Part shown: positions 51,445 to 59,604 of the stretch, one piece after another
Layout: each line of letters begins with the position of its first letter
Numbering within the stretch: the stretch's first letter is position 1
Position numbers and translations under genes: made by a program
Notes under the pieces: model-generated
Database searches by the model: none
What the model was told of the DNA's origin: nothing
Seen by the model: the letters and a program-made list of their open reading frames with translations, nothing else
DNA from: Synechococcus sp. BIOS-E4-1
GTDB lineage: Bacteria; Cyanobacteriota; Cyanobacteriia; PCC-6307; Cyanobiaceae
Length of the DNA stretch: 64,000 nt
Direction: 5' to 3'
NCBI RefSeq assembly: GCF_014279995.1
Contig: NZ_CP047935.1
Coordinates: 1,027,243-1,091,242 of the forward strand

Positions 51445-51509
51445 TTTGATGCTCAGCCCCCTCAGGACCATCCGGATCGTGGGAGTGTGAATGCTGCTGA
51501 TCAGCCCAT

Positions 51510-52406
51510 GTGGATCACAATGCGCCTCTGATTGCCGGACTCACGTCGATAGTTCTCGTTCTTGTTCAGCAGGGCGCAGGAGGGATTCAGTCAGTCGACA
51601 CTGATTGGGTTGTTGGCGGTGGTTCCATCTCCAGGGTCTCTAGATCCATTGAAGATATTCATGTTGTTGAGGGAACCAGGTCGAGATTCAAATGGGCTCA
51701 AGCACTGATCCGAACATTGCCTATAAATGAGGCCATGGCCCGTCTTGCTGAGTTTTTTGTCGGCAGTCCGTATCTGGCCAAGTCTCTCGATCAACCCGGC
51801 CGAGAACAGTTGCGTCTGGACCTCACGCAATTCGATTGCATGTTGTTTGTTGAACAACTGCTCGCGATGGTGTCTGCGGATTCTTTTGTCGATTTCGCTG
51901 ATCGGACCAGGAGTCTTCGCTATCGAAACGGCGAAATCGGATATTGCACACGGCAGCACTATTTTCACGACTGGGTGGGCTCGGCTCAGGCTCAGGGACT
52001 GATCGAGTCGGAACCTGTCTGGTCCGCACAGGCCACGCGCAATCTGCCTCTCAATTTCATGTCGAGCCATCGTGATCGTTACCCCGCCCTGCAGGCGCCT
52101 GGTTTGTTTGATTGCATTCGTGCACGGGAGCAGGGAAGGCGTATCGAACAGCATTACCTGCCGCTTGCTTCGCTCGAGGCTGCACTTCCCACTCTTCAGT
52201 CTGGCGATATTTTTGCGGTGGCCACGCGGGTCAATGGTCTTGATGTGAGCCACATGGGGGTTCTGGTCCGAGAGGGTTCCCGGCTGGATGCCATCCATGC
52301 TGCTCCAGGGCGAGGCGTGATGCGTTCGCGCTCGTTCGTTCGTTATCTCAGCTCAGTGCCTGATGCGATCGGTGCAGTGATCGTGAGGCCGCAAATGGTC
52401 CAATAA
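51510..52406 (+). CDS. DUF1460-type peptidoglycan amidase-like protein
   Basis: 298 aa. The catalytic Cys lies in TQFDCMLFVEQLLA (about residue 111), then RSLRYRNGEIGYCTRQHYFHDWV with the probable His, as in DUF1460/NlpC-like amidases acting on muropeptides. An N-terminal hydrophobic segment (LIAGLTSIVLVLVQQGA) is present, so it is exported. The next gene is a peptidoglycan amidase too. Confidence 0.8.
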   Translation: MDHNAPLIAGLTSIVLVLVQQGAGGIQSVDTDWVVGGGSISRVSRSIEDIHVVEGTRSRFKWAQALIRTLPINEAMARLAEFFVGSPYLAKSLDQPGREQLRLDLTQFDCMLFVEQLLAMVSADSFVDFADRTRSLRYRNGEIGYCTRQHYFHDWVGSAQAQGLIESEPVWSAQATRNLPLNFMSSHRDRYPALQAPGLFDCIRAREQGRRIEQHYLPLASLEAALPTLQSGDIFAVATRVNGLDVSHMGVLVREGSRLDAIHAAPGRGVMRSRSFVRYLSSVPDAIGAVIVRPQMVQ

Positions 52407-52639
52407 CCTACATTCCTGCGTTGATTGAGGTTTCATGTGTAATGCCGGAGCCTGTTGTTTTGATCGCCGAATTTACTTCGGTGAATTTATGATTATTTTG
52501 ACTGATCCGTTGACATATTGATCGACTTTATGCAGATGCTATGCCTTGCTTTCTCGGCAACATTGTTGATGTCGTTTTTGTTGAGAATTCGGGGAAGCAT
52601 GCGATGTTTCATCATGCGTTGAATCAGCCAGATGCTGTG

Positions 52640-53464
52640 ATGAAATCGGTCCCCCATCAGCTGGCCATTTCGCTGTTGATTGGTCTTTGCGGATGTTCGC
52701 TTTTGAACGGCAATTCCGGCGGAGAGGGTGGGTCTGACACGGCTGGTGGGGTTCTGCCGTCTGCGGATAGGCCCCCTCTCATGCGTCTTGGAGACAGCCG
52801 TGTCGGAGCATCGTCGTTGAAGGTGATTCAGGCCTGTGAACAGCGTCTGGGTCTTGCTGCGGAGGATGTTCAGTTGGCTCACCCAACCAATTTCGGAGAA
52901 CGCAAGTCCAGGGATTCGTGGGGACGTGAGCTGCAGGTGAAGCCGATGGTGATCGTTCTGCACGAAACTGTGATCAGTGAACCTCAGGCTCTTGGCCTGT
53001 TCAAGACCAATCACCCGGATGATGATCAACAGGTGAGTTATCACATGATCATTGGCCGGGATGGTCGTCGAGTGCGGATTGTTCCTGATCAGAAGCGTGC
53101 CTATGGCAGCGGCATGTCGGCCTTCGGTGACGTCACAATGCGGGATCGTCCCGGTAGCGTGGGATCGATCAACAACATTGCTCTGCACATCAGCCTGGTA
53201 ACCCCATCGGATGGTCGCGGGGACGCCGACGGGCATTCCGGCTACACCAACGCGCAGTACAAATCGCTTGCACAACAGGTGTTGCTTTGGCAAGCGACAT
53301 TCGGGATTCCGATCACGCGCCTGACCACGCATGCAGCCGTTGATCGCAGTCGTAGTCGATATGACCCGCGCAGCTTCCGTTGGGATCGTTTTGACGCCCA
53401 CTACAACGACGCTGCAGAGCTCTGTGGTCTCAATCAGTTCAACAACGAACAGGCAGGGCCGTGA
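52640..53464 (+). CDS. N-acetylmuramoyl-L-alanine amidase (amidase_2) lipoprotein
   Basis: 274 aa from ATG 52640, with a lipobox-like start (ISLLIGLCGCS). The amidase_2/PGRP fold shows in MVIVLHETVISEP (zinc His), YHMIIGRDGRRVRIVPDQKRAYGSG, NNIALHISLV and THAAVDRSRSRYDP (second zinc His and Lys/Arg region). It removes peptide stems from peptidoglycan. Together with the DUF1460 protein it forms a wall-recycling pair. Confidence 0.85.
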   Translation: MKSVPHQLAISLLIGLCGCSLLNGNSGGEGGSDTAGGVLPSADRPPLMRLGDSRVGASSLKVIQACEQRLGLAAEDVQLAHPTNFGERKSRDSWGRELQVKPMVIVLHETVISEPQALGLFKTNHPDDDQQVSYHMIIGRDGRRVRIVPDQKRAYGSGMSAFGDVTMRDRPGSVGSINNIALHISLVTPSDGRGDADGHSGYTNAQYKSLAQQVLLWQATFGIPITRLTTHAAVDRSRSRYDPRSFRWDRFDAHYNDAAELCGLNQFNNEQAGP

Positions 53465-53535
53465 GTGAACGAAGCCTCGGAGGAGTGGGCTTCGCCGGCA
53501 TCTTCTAAATTCATTGCTGCTCTTTCCTTGATGCC

Positions 53536-53712
53536 GTGCCGCTGATTCCCCGCTGGCGGTACATGACCGATGACAGCAAGGCGCTGGTCAAGCGTGGTGC
53601 TGTGAGTCTGCTGGTTGTGTTCATCGCCGTGATTGTGCTGCGTGCACTGCTGCCATGGGTGTTGCTCGGCGTGATTGCCTGGTTCATCTGGTCTTGGTTT
53701 GCACGCCGTTGA
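53536..53712 (+). CDS. Small single-pass membrane protein (58 aa)
   Basis: GTG start. A strong helix (VSLLVVFIAVIVLRALLPWVLLGVIAWFIW) with a basic end (RR). It is 70 bp after the amidase gene. Function unknown. Confidence 0.6.
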   Translation: MPLIPRWRYMTDDSKALVKRGAVSLLVVFIAVIVLRALLPWVLLGVIAWFIWSWFARR

Positions 53713-53735
53713 TTAGCGGTGCCAGTCGACATCTC

Positions 53736-54572
53736 TTAAGTCGATGTCGATGGAAGTTCGTCGTTGCTTAGTGGATCAACGCATGATTTATCGATGTGAA
53801 TCACTCCACTGAGATAAGGGATCACGCGGCCGCTGATCAACACTCTTTCATCCGTCAATGCGCAGTGCAGAAGCCCCCCTCGAGCCGAAAGCTGACGGGC
53901 AACCAGGCTTGAGCGGCCGAGTCGACCAGCCCAGTAAGGCGCCAGGGTGCAGTGTGCTGACCCGGTGACTGGATCTTCCTCGATTCCGCATGACGGTGCG
54001 AAGAACCTGCTGACAAAATCGACATCTGACCCTGGTGCTGTGACGATCAGCCCCCGACCTGGAAGGGCGGCGACAGCCTTCGAATCAGGCTTGATCGCTT
54101 CAACCTCACGCTCATCTGCAACCACCACCATCAGATCAACCGCCTGCAGACAGGCAATGGCGCTGATGCCGAGGATCCGGTTGAGTCCGGTTGGGGCGGC
54201 GCAGGCTTTCCCCGGCTGCAGCGGGAAGTCGAGAGTGAGCTGCGATCCATTGCGGCGAACCGTCAGTGGTCCGCTGTTGGAGCTGAACTGCACAATCTCG
54301 AGGTCGGGTTCACGCTGGAACACGACGTGCCCCGCCGCCAGAGTGGCGTGTCCGCACAGATCCACCTCACAGGTGGGGGTGAACCAGCGGAGGTCATAGT
54401 GCCCTTCACTGCCCACATAAAAGGCGGTCTCGGAGAGATTGTTCTCAGAGGCGATCGCCTGCATCAGCCGATCCGGTAGCCAGGTCTGCAGAGGACAGAC
54501 AGCGGCAGGGTTGCCCTGAAACGGACCTTCAGCAAAGGCGGCGACCTGTTCGATCGGAATCGACCCTGTCAT
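53736..54572 (-). CDS. PhzF-family isomerase-like protein
   Basis: 278 aa from ATG 54572. The family fold shows in IEQVAAFAEGPFQGNPAAVC, the catalytic Glu in NNLSETAFY, RWFTPTCEVDLCGHATLAAGHVVF and, in the second half, RFFAPSCGIEEDPVTGSAHCTLAPYW. PhzF-type enzymes isomerise diverse small molecules. The presence here does not imply phenazine synthesis. Confidence 0.9.
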   Translation of the reverse strand: MTGSIPIEQVAAFAEGPFQGNPAAVCPLQTWLPDRLMQAIASENNLSETAFYVGSEGHYDLRWFTPTCEVDLCGHATLAAGHVVFQREPDLEIVQFSSNSGPLTVRRNGSQLTLDFPLQPGKACAAPTGLNRILGISAIACLQAVDLMVVVADEREVEAIKPDSKAVAALPGRGLIVTAPGSDVDFVSRFFAPSCGIEEDPVTGSAHCTLAPYWAGRLGRSSLVARQLSARGGLLHCALTDERVLISGRVIPYLSGVIHIDKSCVDPLSNDELPSTST

Positions 54573-54579
54573 GAAACGC

Positions 54580-54786
54580 TCAGCGGGTTCCGTTTGGGCT
54601 GTCTTCGTCTGCAGAGCCGCGCAATCTCTCGACCTGCGTGAACAGAAGCCAGGCCATGGCGGCGAGGGCTGCACCTGTCCAGTTGTTGCGCAGCAGTTCC
54701 ACGACCGCAACCGTGCTTGCCGCAATCCGCAGAGCTCTCAGCAGAAGGTCCTGAAGCGATGGTTTCGCAGGCGTTGGCTGGTCCAT
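54580..54786 (-). CDS. Small membrane protein (68 aa)
   Basis: ATG start. Two hydrophobic parts (LLLRALRIAASTVAVVELL; GAALAAMAWLLFTQV) and a charged tail. It ends 7 bp before the PhzF gene start in the same direction, so it forms an operon with it. Confidence 0.65.
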   Translation of the reverse strand: MDQPTPAKPSLQDLLLRALRIAASTVAVVELLRNNWTGAALAAMAWLLFTQVERLRGSADEDSPNGTR

Positions 54787-54965
54787 CGACGGCCTGGCTG
54801 GATTGGCATATTGCCTGCCCTGGGCCCATGCTGCATCAGGCTGCGACGGCCATGTCAGCGGGGCGTCTGATACTGCTCAGGCCGCTGAGCGGCTATTCAT
54901 TTGCACGCCGACTCACACAAGGACGACACAATCTGTTACAAAGGGTGCACTCGCGATTTTTCCCG

Positions 54966-55103
54966 ATGGACAACTCAAAATTTGGCTTCTCCGCCTTCGC
55001 TGAGCAATGGAACGGACGTCTTGCCATGATGGGCTTCGTAATCGGCCTGGGTACTGAGCTTCTGACCGGTCAGGGAATTCTTTCCCAGGTTGGTCTGGGT
55101 TGA
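54966..55103 (+). CDS. hli: High-light-inducible protein (HLIP, 45 aa)
   Basis: Short HLIP with the EQWNGRLAMMGFVIGLGTELLTGQGI signature, which carries the chlorophyll-binding NGR-AM motif. It belongs to the minimal-size group. Its stop overlaps the TTG start of the next small gene (TTGA), so the two are coupled. Confidence 0.92.
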   Translation: MDNSKFGFSAFAEQWNGRLAMMGFVIGLGTELLTGQGILSQVGLG

Positions 55104-55261
55104 AATCCATCCAGGAGCATGATGTCTGGGCACCGGAAGATCGGGTTGGTTATGTCCAACTGATTCTCTTCGGTGCATTCATCGCGACCCTCGGAGTAGG
55201 TGCCAACATCGTTGTGAAGTACCTCTGGTCATCGCTGGACGCTCTCAGCAATTATTTCTGA
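55100..55261 (+). CDS. Small membrane protein coupled to the HLIP gene (53 aa)
   Basis: TTG start overlapping the HLIP stop. It has a polar start (EHDVWAPEDRVGYV) and a helix (QLILFGAFIATLGVGANIVVKYL). The coupling suggests that it works with the HLIP in the thylakoid membrane. A strong terminator follows. Confidence 0.6.
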   Translation: MKSIQEHDVWAPEDRVGYVQLILFGAFIATLGVGANIVVKYLWSSLDALSNYF

Positions 55262-55303
55262 CTCATTGATTCAGCAGATTCCATGAGCCGCTGATTCAGT
55301 CAA

Positions 55304-55328
55304 CCTCTGCCTTGGGCAGGGGTTTTTT
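55304..55328 (+). terminator. Rho-independent terminator
   Basis: Stem CCTCTGCC/GGCAGGGG with a 3-base loop and one mismatch, followed by six Ts. It ends the HLIP gene pair. Confidence 0.85.
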
Positions 55329-55345
55329 GTTGCCGCCCTGGTTCT

Positions 55346-56008
55346 TCACCAGGGCAGCACTGAACCATTGGCGTGCCAGAAACCGCCGCTGTTCTTGAGA
55401 TTCAGTTCGTCAATTCGGGCAAGCAGTCCTTTGACAGATTCAGCGGGGCTGATGCCGTTGGGGTTGTATCTGACCATGCGAGTCTTCACCAGTCCAGGAT
55501 GAAGAATCGCCACGGCAATGCCTCGGCTCTGCAGGTCAACCGCAAGCGATTTTCCAGCGATGTTCAGTGCCACTTTTGACATCCTGTAGCCGTAGGAGCC
55601 CCCAGAGCTGTTGTCTTCGATCGAACCCATCCGGCTGGTCATCAGCACCAGTTTCGAACCCTCAGGCATCAACGGAATCAGATCCCTGGCAAGTAAAAGA
55701 GGAGCAAGAGCATTCACTTCAAACTGCTGGCGGATGCCAGCCGGGTCCAGGTCGCTCAGTCCCATCGACTGAAGCATCCCTGCATTGAGAATCACGGTGT
55801 CCAGCTGTTGGCCTGCCAATCCATTGACCAGTGCGGCGATGGAGTCTGGGCTTGTGAGTTCGATCCCTGATTCCACACGCACGCCAAGGGCATCCAGTTC
55901 ACCGCTGGACTGACGACAGACCGCGATCACCCTGTCTCCACGGGCGTGGAGCTGTTGGCAATAGGCAAGACCAATGCCCCTGTTGGCACCGGTCACGAGA
56001 TGAGTCAC
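55346..56008 (-). CDS. Short-chain dehydrogenase/reductase (SDR)
   Basis: About 220 aa from GTG 56008 (a TTG one codon earlier is possible). Motifs: LVTGANRGIGLAY (cofactor loop), LNAGM (NAG), LVLMTSRMGS (catalytic Ser) and YGYRMSKVALN (YxxxK). Classical SDR. Substrate unknown. Confidence 0.85.
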   Translation of the reverse strand: MTHLVTGANRGIGLAYCQQLHARGDRVIAVCRQSSGELDALGVRVESGIELTSPDSIAALVNGLAGQQLDTVILNAGMLQSMGLSDLDPAGIRQQFEVNALAPLLLARDLIPLMPEGSKLVLMTSRMGSIEDNSSGGSYGYRMSKVALNIAGKSLAVDLQSRGIAVAILHPGLVKTRMVRYNPNGISPAESVKGLLARIDELNLKNSGGFWHANGSVLPW

Positions 56009-56130
56009 CAATCGCCAGGCTGCTGGAGAGCACCATCCTGCCTTCAGCACTGACGGATGGTGTCCTCGCCCATTGCCTTGGCTCGTAGTCTCTTGGCATT
56101 CGCTGAATCTGTCGCCGTCGCGCGGTTCTC

Positions 56131-56961
56131 ATGGGCTTTGATCCGCGCCAGTGGTCGTCCTCATCGTCAACCCGTGACGATCGGAACCGTCAGAACCATG
56201 CTGAACGGGTCACCAGCAATGTGGAAGCTTTGCTGCGGGAAAACGATGCCTTGCGCAGGGAGGTGCAGCGCTTGCATCAGCAGCTCGATCGCTTGCGCCG
56301 GCAGCACTGGCAGCGACCCCAGCACGATGACAATCCTGATTGGAACCGGCAGCAACCATCGGCCCTCGTGAGTTCAGAGCAGGTTCAGCGCTGGGGAGAT
56401 TCCCTGGCGATGCAGCCGGGTTGGAGCGTGCTGCGTCAGCATGGCCTTGAACTGCTGATTGATCAGCTCAATCGCAGCAGCTTTCACTCTCAGCTCAGCC
56501 TGAGCCAGAGGCTCGACCGCGTGGTCAGTGGTCTTGGCACTGATCTGCTGGCTGCCGTTGGGTCAAAGCCCACCAAGAAAACAGCGGCGGTGCTGGCGTC
56601 ATTCGCGCTGTATGGGGTGCGGGCCAGTGAATGGCTTGATGAAGATCCACGCCGTGTGGTGGAGGAACTGCGCCAACGCCATCGGCAGCGCCAGGATCAT
56701 CAGCGGGCAGGCGGCAGTCATGGTCGGCGGACCCGAAGCGATCAACGGGCGACGGATCGAGAGCCAACGGGACAGGCTCAGAGAGGATCGGACGATGCGC
56801 GTTCGGCAGCCCTGTCAATCCTGGGGTTGCAGACGAACGCATCACAGGAGGAAATCAAGCAGGCATTCCGGATGCTGGTCAAACAGCATCATCCCGATCT
56901 GGGTGGATCGGCGGATGCCTTTCACCGTGTCAATGACGCCTATCAGTTGTTGATGGCCTAA
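56131..56961 (+). CDS. J-domain (DnaJ-like) protein (276 aa)
   Basis: The C-terminal J domain (about residues 226-276) has ALSILGLQTNASQEEIKQAFRMLVKQHHPDLGG with the HPD tripeptide that stimulates Hsp70 ATPase. The N-terminal 60 residues form a coiled coil (VEALLRENDALRREVQRLHQQLDRLRR). It is a co-chaperone of non-classical layout, with the J domain at the C-terminus. Confidence 0.85.
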   Translation: MGFDPRQWSSSSSTRDDRNRQNHAERVTSNVEALLRENDALRREVQRLHQQLDRLRRQHWQRPQHDDNPDWNRQQPSALVSSEQVQRWGDSLAMQPGWSVLRQHGLELLIDQLNRSSFHSQLSLSQRLDRVVSGLGTDLLAAVGSKPTKKTAAVLASFALYGVRASEWLDEDPRRVVEELRQRHRQRQDHQRAGGSHGRRTRSDQRATDREPTGQAQRGSDDARSAALSILGLQTNASQEEIKQAFRMLVKQHHPDLGGSADAFHRVNDAYQLLMA

Positions 56962-57073
56962 AGCAGTGCCCAACGCTGTCGGCCACGAAGATTTCCTGTG
57001 TTGTCTAACGAGTTGAAGCTTTCAGGTGATTCAGCTGCTAAGCAGGGTTTCAGTTGTTTTCGTCGCGATCATG

Positions 57074-57331
57074 ATGTCTGCAGAAAATTTCAGGAGTTTT
57101 GTGTCTGCGCTGAAGAGTGACACCAAGCTGCAGCAGACACTCAAGGATCGTCTCGGTCAAGAGAAAACCCAGGAGGCAATGCTTTCTGTTGCCGATGAGG
57201 CTGGATTCAGCTTCGAGGTGTCTCATGTCTTCGAAGCAGGCCCTCAGTTGAGCGAGAAGGAACTGGAGGGCATCAGCGGAGGTGGAGATCTCCAGGGTGG
57301 CGCCGGGCTTACTCAAAAGTTCGGTGTCTGA
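57074..57331 (+). CDS. Nif11-leader peptide precursor without Cys core (85 aa)
   Basis: ATG 57074 (or 57071). The leader reads SAENFRSFVSALKSDTKLQQTLKDRLG, then VADEAGFSFEVSHVFE and closes with LSEKELEGISGG, a double-Gly cleavage motif. The remaining GDLQGGAGLTQKFGV has no Cys, so lanthionine rings are impossible. Only 5 bp separate its stop from the FAD monooxygenase GTG start, suggesting a precursor-tailoring pair. Confidence 0.8.
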   Translation: MSAENFRSFVSALKSDTKLQQTLKDRLGQEKTQEAMLSVADEAGFSFEVSHVFEAGPQLSEKELEGISGGGDLQGGAGLTQKFGV

Positions 57332-57336
57332 AAGCG

Positions 57337-58398
57337 GTGCACATTGCTGTTGTTGGAGGCGGAGTAACAGGACTTTTCACGGCGCTTGTTCTTCAGCAGC
57401 GTGGTTATGGGGTCACGGTGTTTGACACCACCACCAGGCCTCATTCGGCTGACTACGGACTCTGTCTCTCGCCTGCTGCGCAGCTCACACCTCTTCTGTG
57501 TGGGTTGGTCGACTTCACCCAGGCACTGTTGACGGCTGGGCTGAGCCAGTCAGAAACCCTGTTTTTTGATGCTGACTCGATTGATGGCAACACAGAAGAG
57601 TCAAGCAGTGGGTTGATCACTCCGCTGCAGATTCGCAGCAGCATGTTGCTGGGGTTGTTGAGATCCAGTCTCCAGCCGCAGACGATCATTCCCGATGTTG
57701 TTCTTCAAGGGGTCCATCAGCAACGTGGGCGGATTGAACTGGAGTTTGCAGGTCGTCGCGGCTGGCAAGGTGAGCTTCTGATTGCTGCCGATGGACTGCA
57801 TTCCAGAACGTTGGATCTCCTCGAGGTCGAGCGGCCTCTGATCGATCTGGGGCAACGCTTCTGGCGAGCTCTGGCGGACGACGGTTCAGTGCTGCGTGGT
57901 GGTGTGTTTCATCGCTACGGCAGTCATGACACCCTTCGACTCACTGCCTTTGATGTCGGACCGGATCCCTGTGGCTGCGAGCAGACCCATTGGTGCCTGT
58001 TCGTTGCATCTCCAGCCGTTCGGAGATCGGAGAGGTTGGAATCAGTCACTCAGCGATCGTTTCCGCCTGGTGCCTTGCAAGGATTGCCTGAGTCCATCGT
58101 GCAGATGATCCAGTCGACAGATCCCAGCAGCATTACGACAGGCAGGATTATGGATGCTGAACCGCTGGACCAGCTGGTGTACGGGAACGTTGCACTGTTG
58201 GGTGATGCGGCTCATCCAATGGCCCCCACTCAGGCGCGTGGTGTCAGCAGTGGATTCGAGGATGCGGTTGTGTTGGCTGACAGTCTTGATCGGCACAGGC
58301 ATGATCTGGAAGCGGCTCTGGGTGATTTTCAGCAGCGACGCCTCCCGGTTGTGAAGCAGCAGCAAAGACTCAGTCGACAAGAGCAGGAGGTGGCCTGA
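57337..58398 (+). CDS. FAD-dependent monooxygenase (PHBH-type)
   Basis: 353 aa from the GTG that puts GGGVTG at residues 7-12. Further motifs: RALADDGSVL and, near the C-terminus, VALLGDAAHPMAPTQARGVSSGFEDAVVLAD, the GD motif and helix of flavoprotein hydroxylases. Substrates of the class are aromatics or other small molecules. The neighbour suggests a peptide, but this is inference. Confidence 0.85.
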   Translation: MHIAVVGGGVTGLFTALVLQQRGYGVTVFDTTTRPHSADYGLCLSPAAQLTPLLCGLVDFTQALLTAGLSQSETLFFDADSIDGNTEESSSGLITPLQIRSSMLLGLLRSSLQPQTIIPDVVLQGVHQQRGRIELEFAGRRGWQGELLIAADGLHSRTLDLLEVERPLIDLGQRFWRALADDGSVLRGGVFHRYGSHDTLRLTAFDVGPDPCGCEQTHWCLFVASPAVRRSERLESVTQRSFPPGALQGLPESIVQMIQSTDPSSITTGRIMDAEPLDQLVYGNVALLGDAAHPMAPTQARGVSSGFEDAVVLADSLDRHRHDLEAALGDFQQRRLPVVKQQQRLSRQEQEVA

Positions 58399-58441
58399 TC
58401 TGGAATCGCTTGATCAGATCAGGCCCATCCTTGTTATCGCC

Positions 58442-58765
58442 TCATCGCCACAGCACTTCAATCGTGGATTCGTCGGACATGTCGAAGCGGATGCCTGATT
58501 TGCTGTTGCTGCGCTGATACCGCAATCCCGCTTCTCTGTAAGGGAAGTTGAAAGTCCGCTCGCGGAACATGACGGTTACGTTGCCCTGGCGCTGGCTGAA
58601 CCGGCACGGACCTGATTCGACCGGAACCGAGGGATTGTGATGGCTCAGCTGGCAATGGGCGATCGTGCTGTCGGCATGCACCCTCGTGCCCGGTTCAGGG
58701 ATTGCCAAGCCAAGGCTCAGCAGCAGAAGCCTGCAGGTGAGTTTCAGAGGATGGTGCAGAGGCAT
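58442..58765 (-). CDS. Small secreted protein (107 aa)
   Basis: A signal peptide (LTCRLLLLSLGLAIPEPGTRVHA) and a beta-rich mature part with two Cys (HCQLSHHNPS; GPCRFSQRQGNVTVMFRERTFNFPY). Resembles small cyanobacterial periplasmic proteins. Function unknown. Confidence 0.7.
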   Translation of the reverse strand: MPLHHPLKLTCRLLLLSLGLAIPEPGTRVHADSTIAHCQLSHHNPSVPVESGPCRFSQRQGNVTVMFRERTFNFPYREAGLRYQRSNSKSGIRFDMSDESTIEVLWR

Positions 58766-58813
58766 GAAAAAAGCCCTGATCGAGCAGGGCGTTGTGCCGG
58801 AAGTCGGCGGAAC

Positions 58814-58915
58814 TCATCTGGTCACTTTCTGGCCCCGGTACACGAGTTCAGGACGCACGGTGCTTTTGGCAACGGTGTTCTGCGTGTACTTCTGGCCGCG
58901 ATAGGTCAGTGTCAT
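58814..58915 (-). CDS. DUF4278 small protein (33 aa)
   Basis: The sequence begins MTLTYRGQKYTQ and ends with a second YRGQK copy, the short repeat-like pattern of DUF4278 proteins in cyanobacteria. At 33 aa it is below usual length cut-offs. Function unknown. Confidence 0.75.
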   Translation of the reverse strand: MTLTYRGQKYTQNTVAKSTVRPELVYRGQKVTR

Positions 58916-59068
58916 GGTGGTTCCTCGAAGCAAGCTCAGGTCCCCGTTCCATGGCCTGAGTCGAACTGCGCCTCGTCAGAGACGAGGTGAACGATGTTGA
59001 AAGCATCAACTCAGTTCTTATAGCAGGCTTGGCAACAGTAATGTTGTTCGTGCCATTACATGGCGCGT

Positions 59069-59257
59069 TCAACGGTCTTGCGGAAGTGGGCAGGCCATCA
59101 CCGGCAGGCAATCCCCGGAGGGGTTCAGCCATTCCTCGAATTCACGGCGAACGGCATCGGCGTCGAAGCGACGGTCGCTGTTGTGCAGAACTCTGCAGCG
59201 CTGCCGGCTGTAATCCACCGCGGCTCCAATCAGTGCAATCGCTTGTTCTCTGGTCAT
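59069..59257 (-). CDS. Small conserved-looking protein (62 aa)
   Basis: ATG start. Helical: MTREQAIALIGAAVDYSRQR, then RFDADAVRREFEEWLNPSG. Two or three Cys. It has a good frame and normal composition. Function unknown. Confidence 0.55.
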   Translation of the reverse strand: MTREQAIALIGAAVDYSRQRCRVLHNSDRRFDADAVRREFEEWLNPSGDCLPVMACPLPQDR

Positions 59258-59380
59258 GGGATCCGATCAGTTGGGTGCATGGTTGACGTCCAGACCGGCT
59301 TTGGACGTGGCAATCGCGACAGTCTGGGAGTTCTGTGGCCTAACTCAGCTCCTTAGGATGAGCTCATCGCGGAGGGTGAC

Positions 59381-59584
59381 ATGAATCCCAAGCAGGTGGG
59401 CGCCCTTCGACGGGCTTTGATCTATTTCCTGGTGGGATATGGCGGACTGACTGTGATCAACAACAGTGGTCTGGCTCCTGAACGGATGTGGCTGGCTTAC
59501 ACGCCTTTGTTTGTAGGGGTGTATTTCTTTGCCCGTTGGGCGGACGCCAGGATTGCTGCATCAGGCCAGACCAAGGACGATTGA
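59381..59584 (+). CDS. Two-helix membrane protein (67 aa)
   Basis: ATG preceded by GGAGG-like GGAGGGTGAC. Two helices (ALIYFLVGYGGLTVI; MWLAYTPLFVGVYFFARWA). Function unknown. Confidence 0.65.
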   Translation: MNPKQVGALRRALIYFLVGYGGLTVINNSGLAPERMWLAYTPLFVGVYFFARWADARIAASGQTKDD

Positions 59585-59604
59585 CTGGCAGATGACGGTG
59601 TTGT

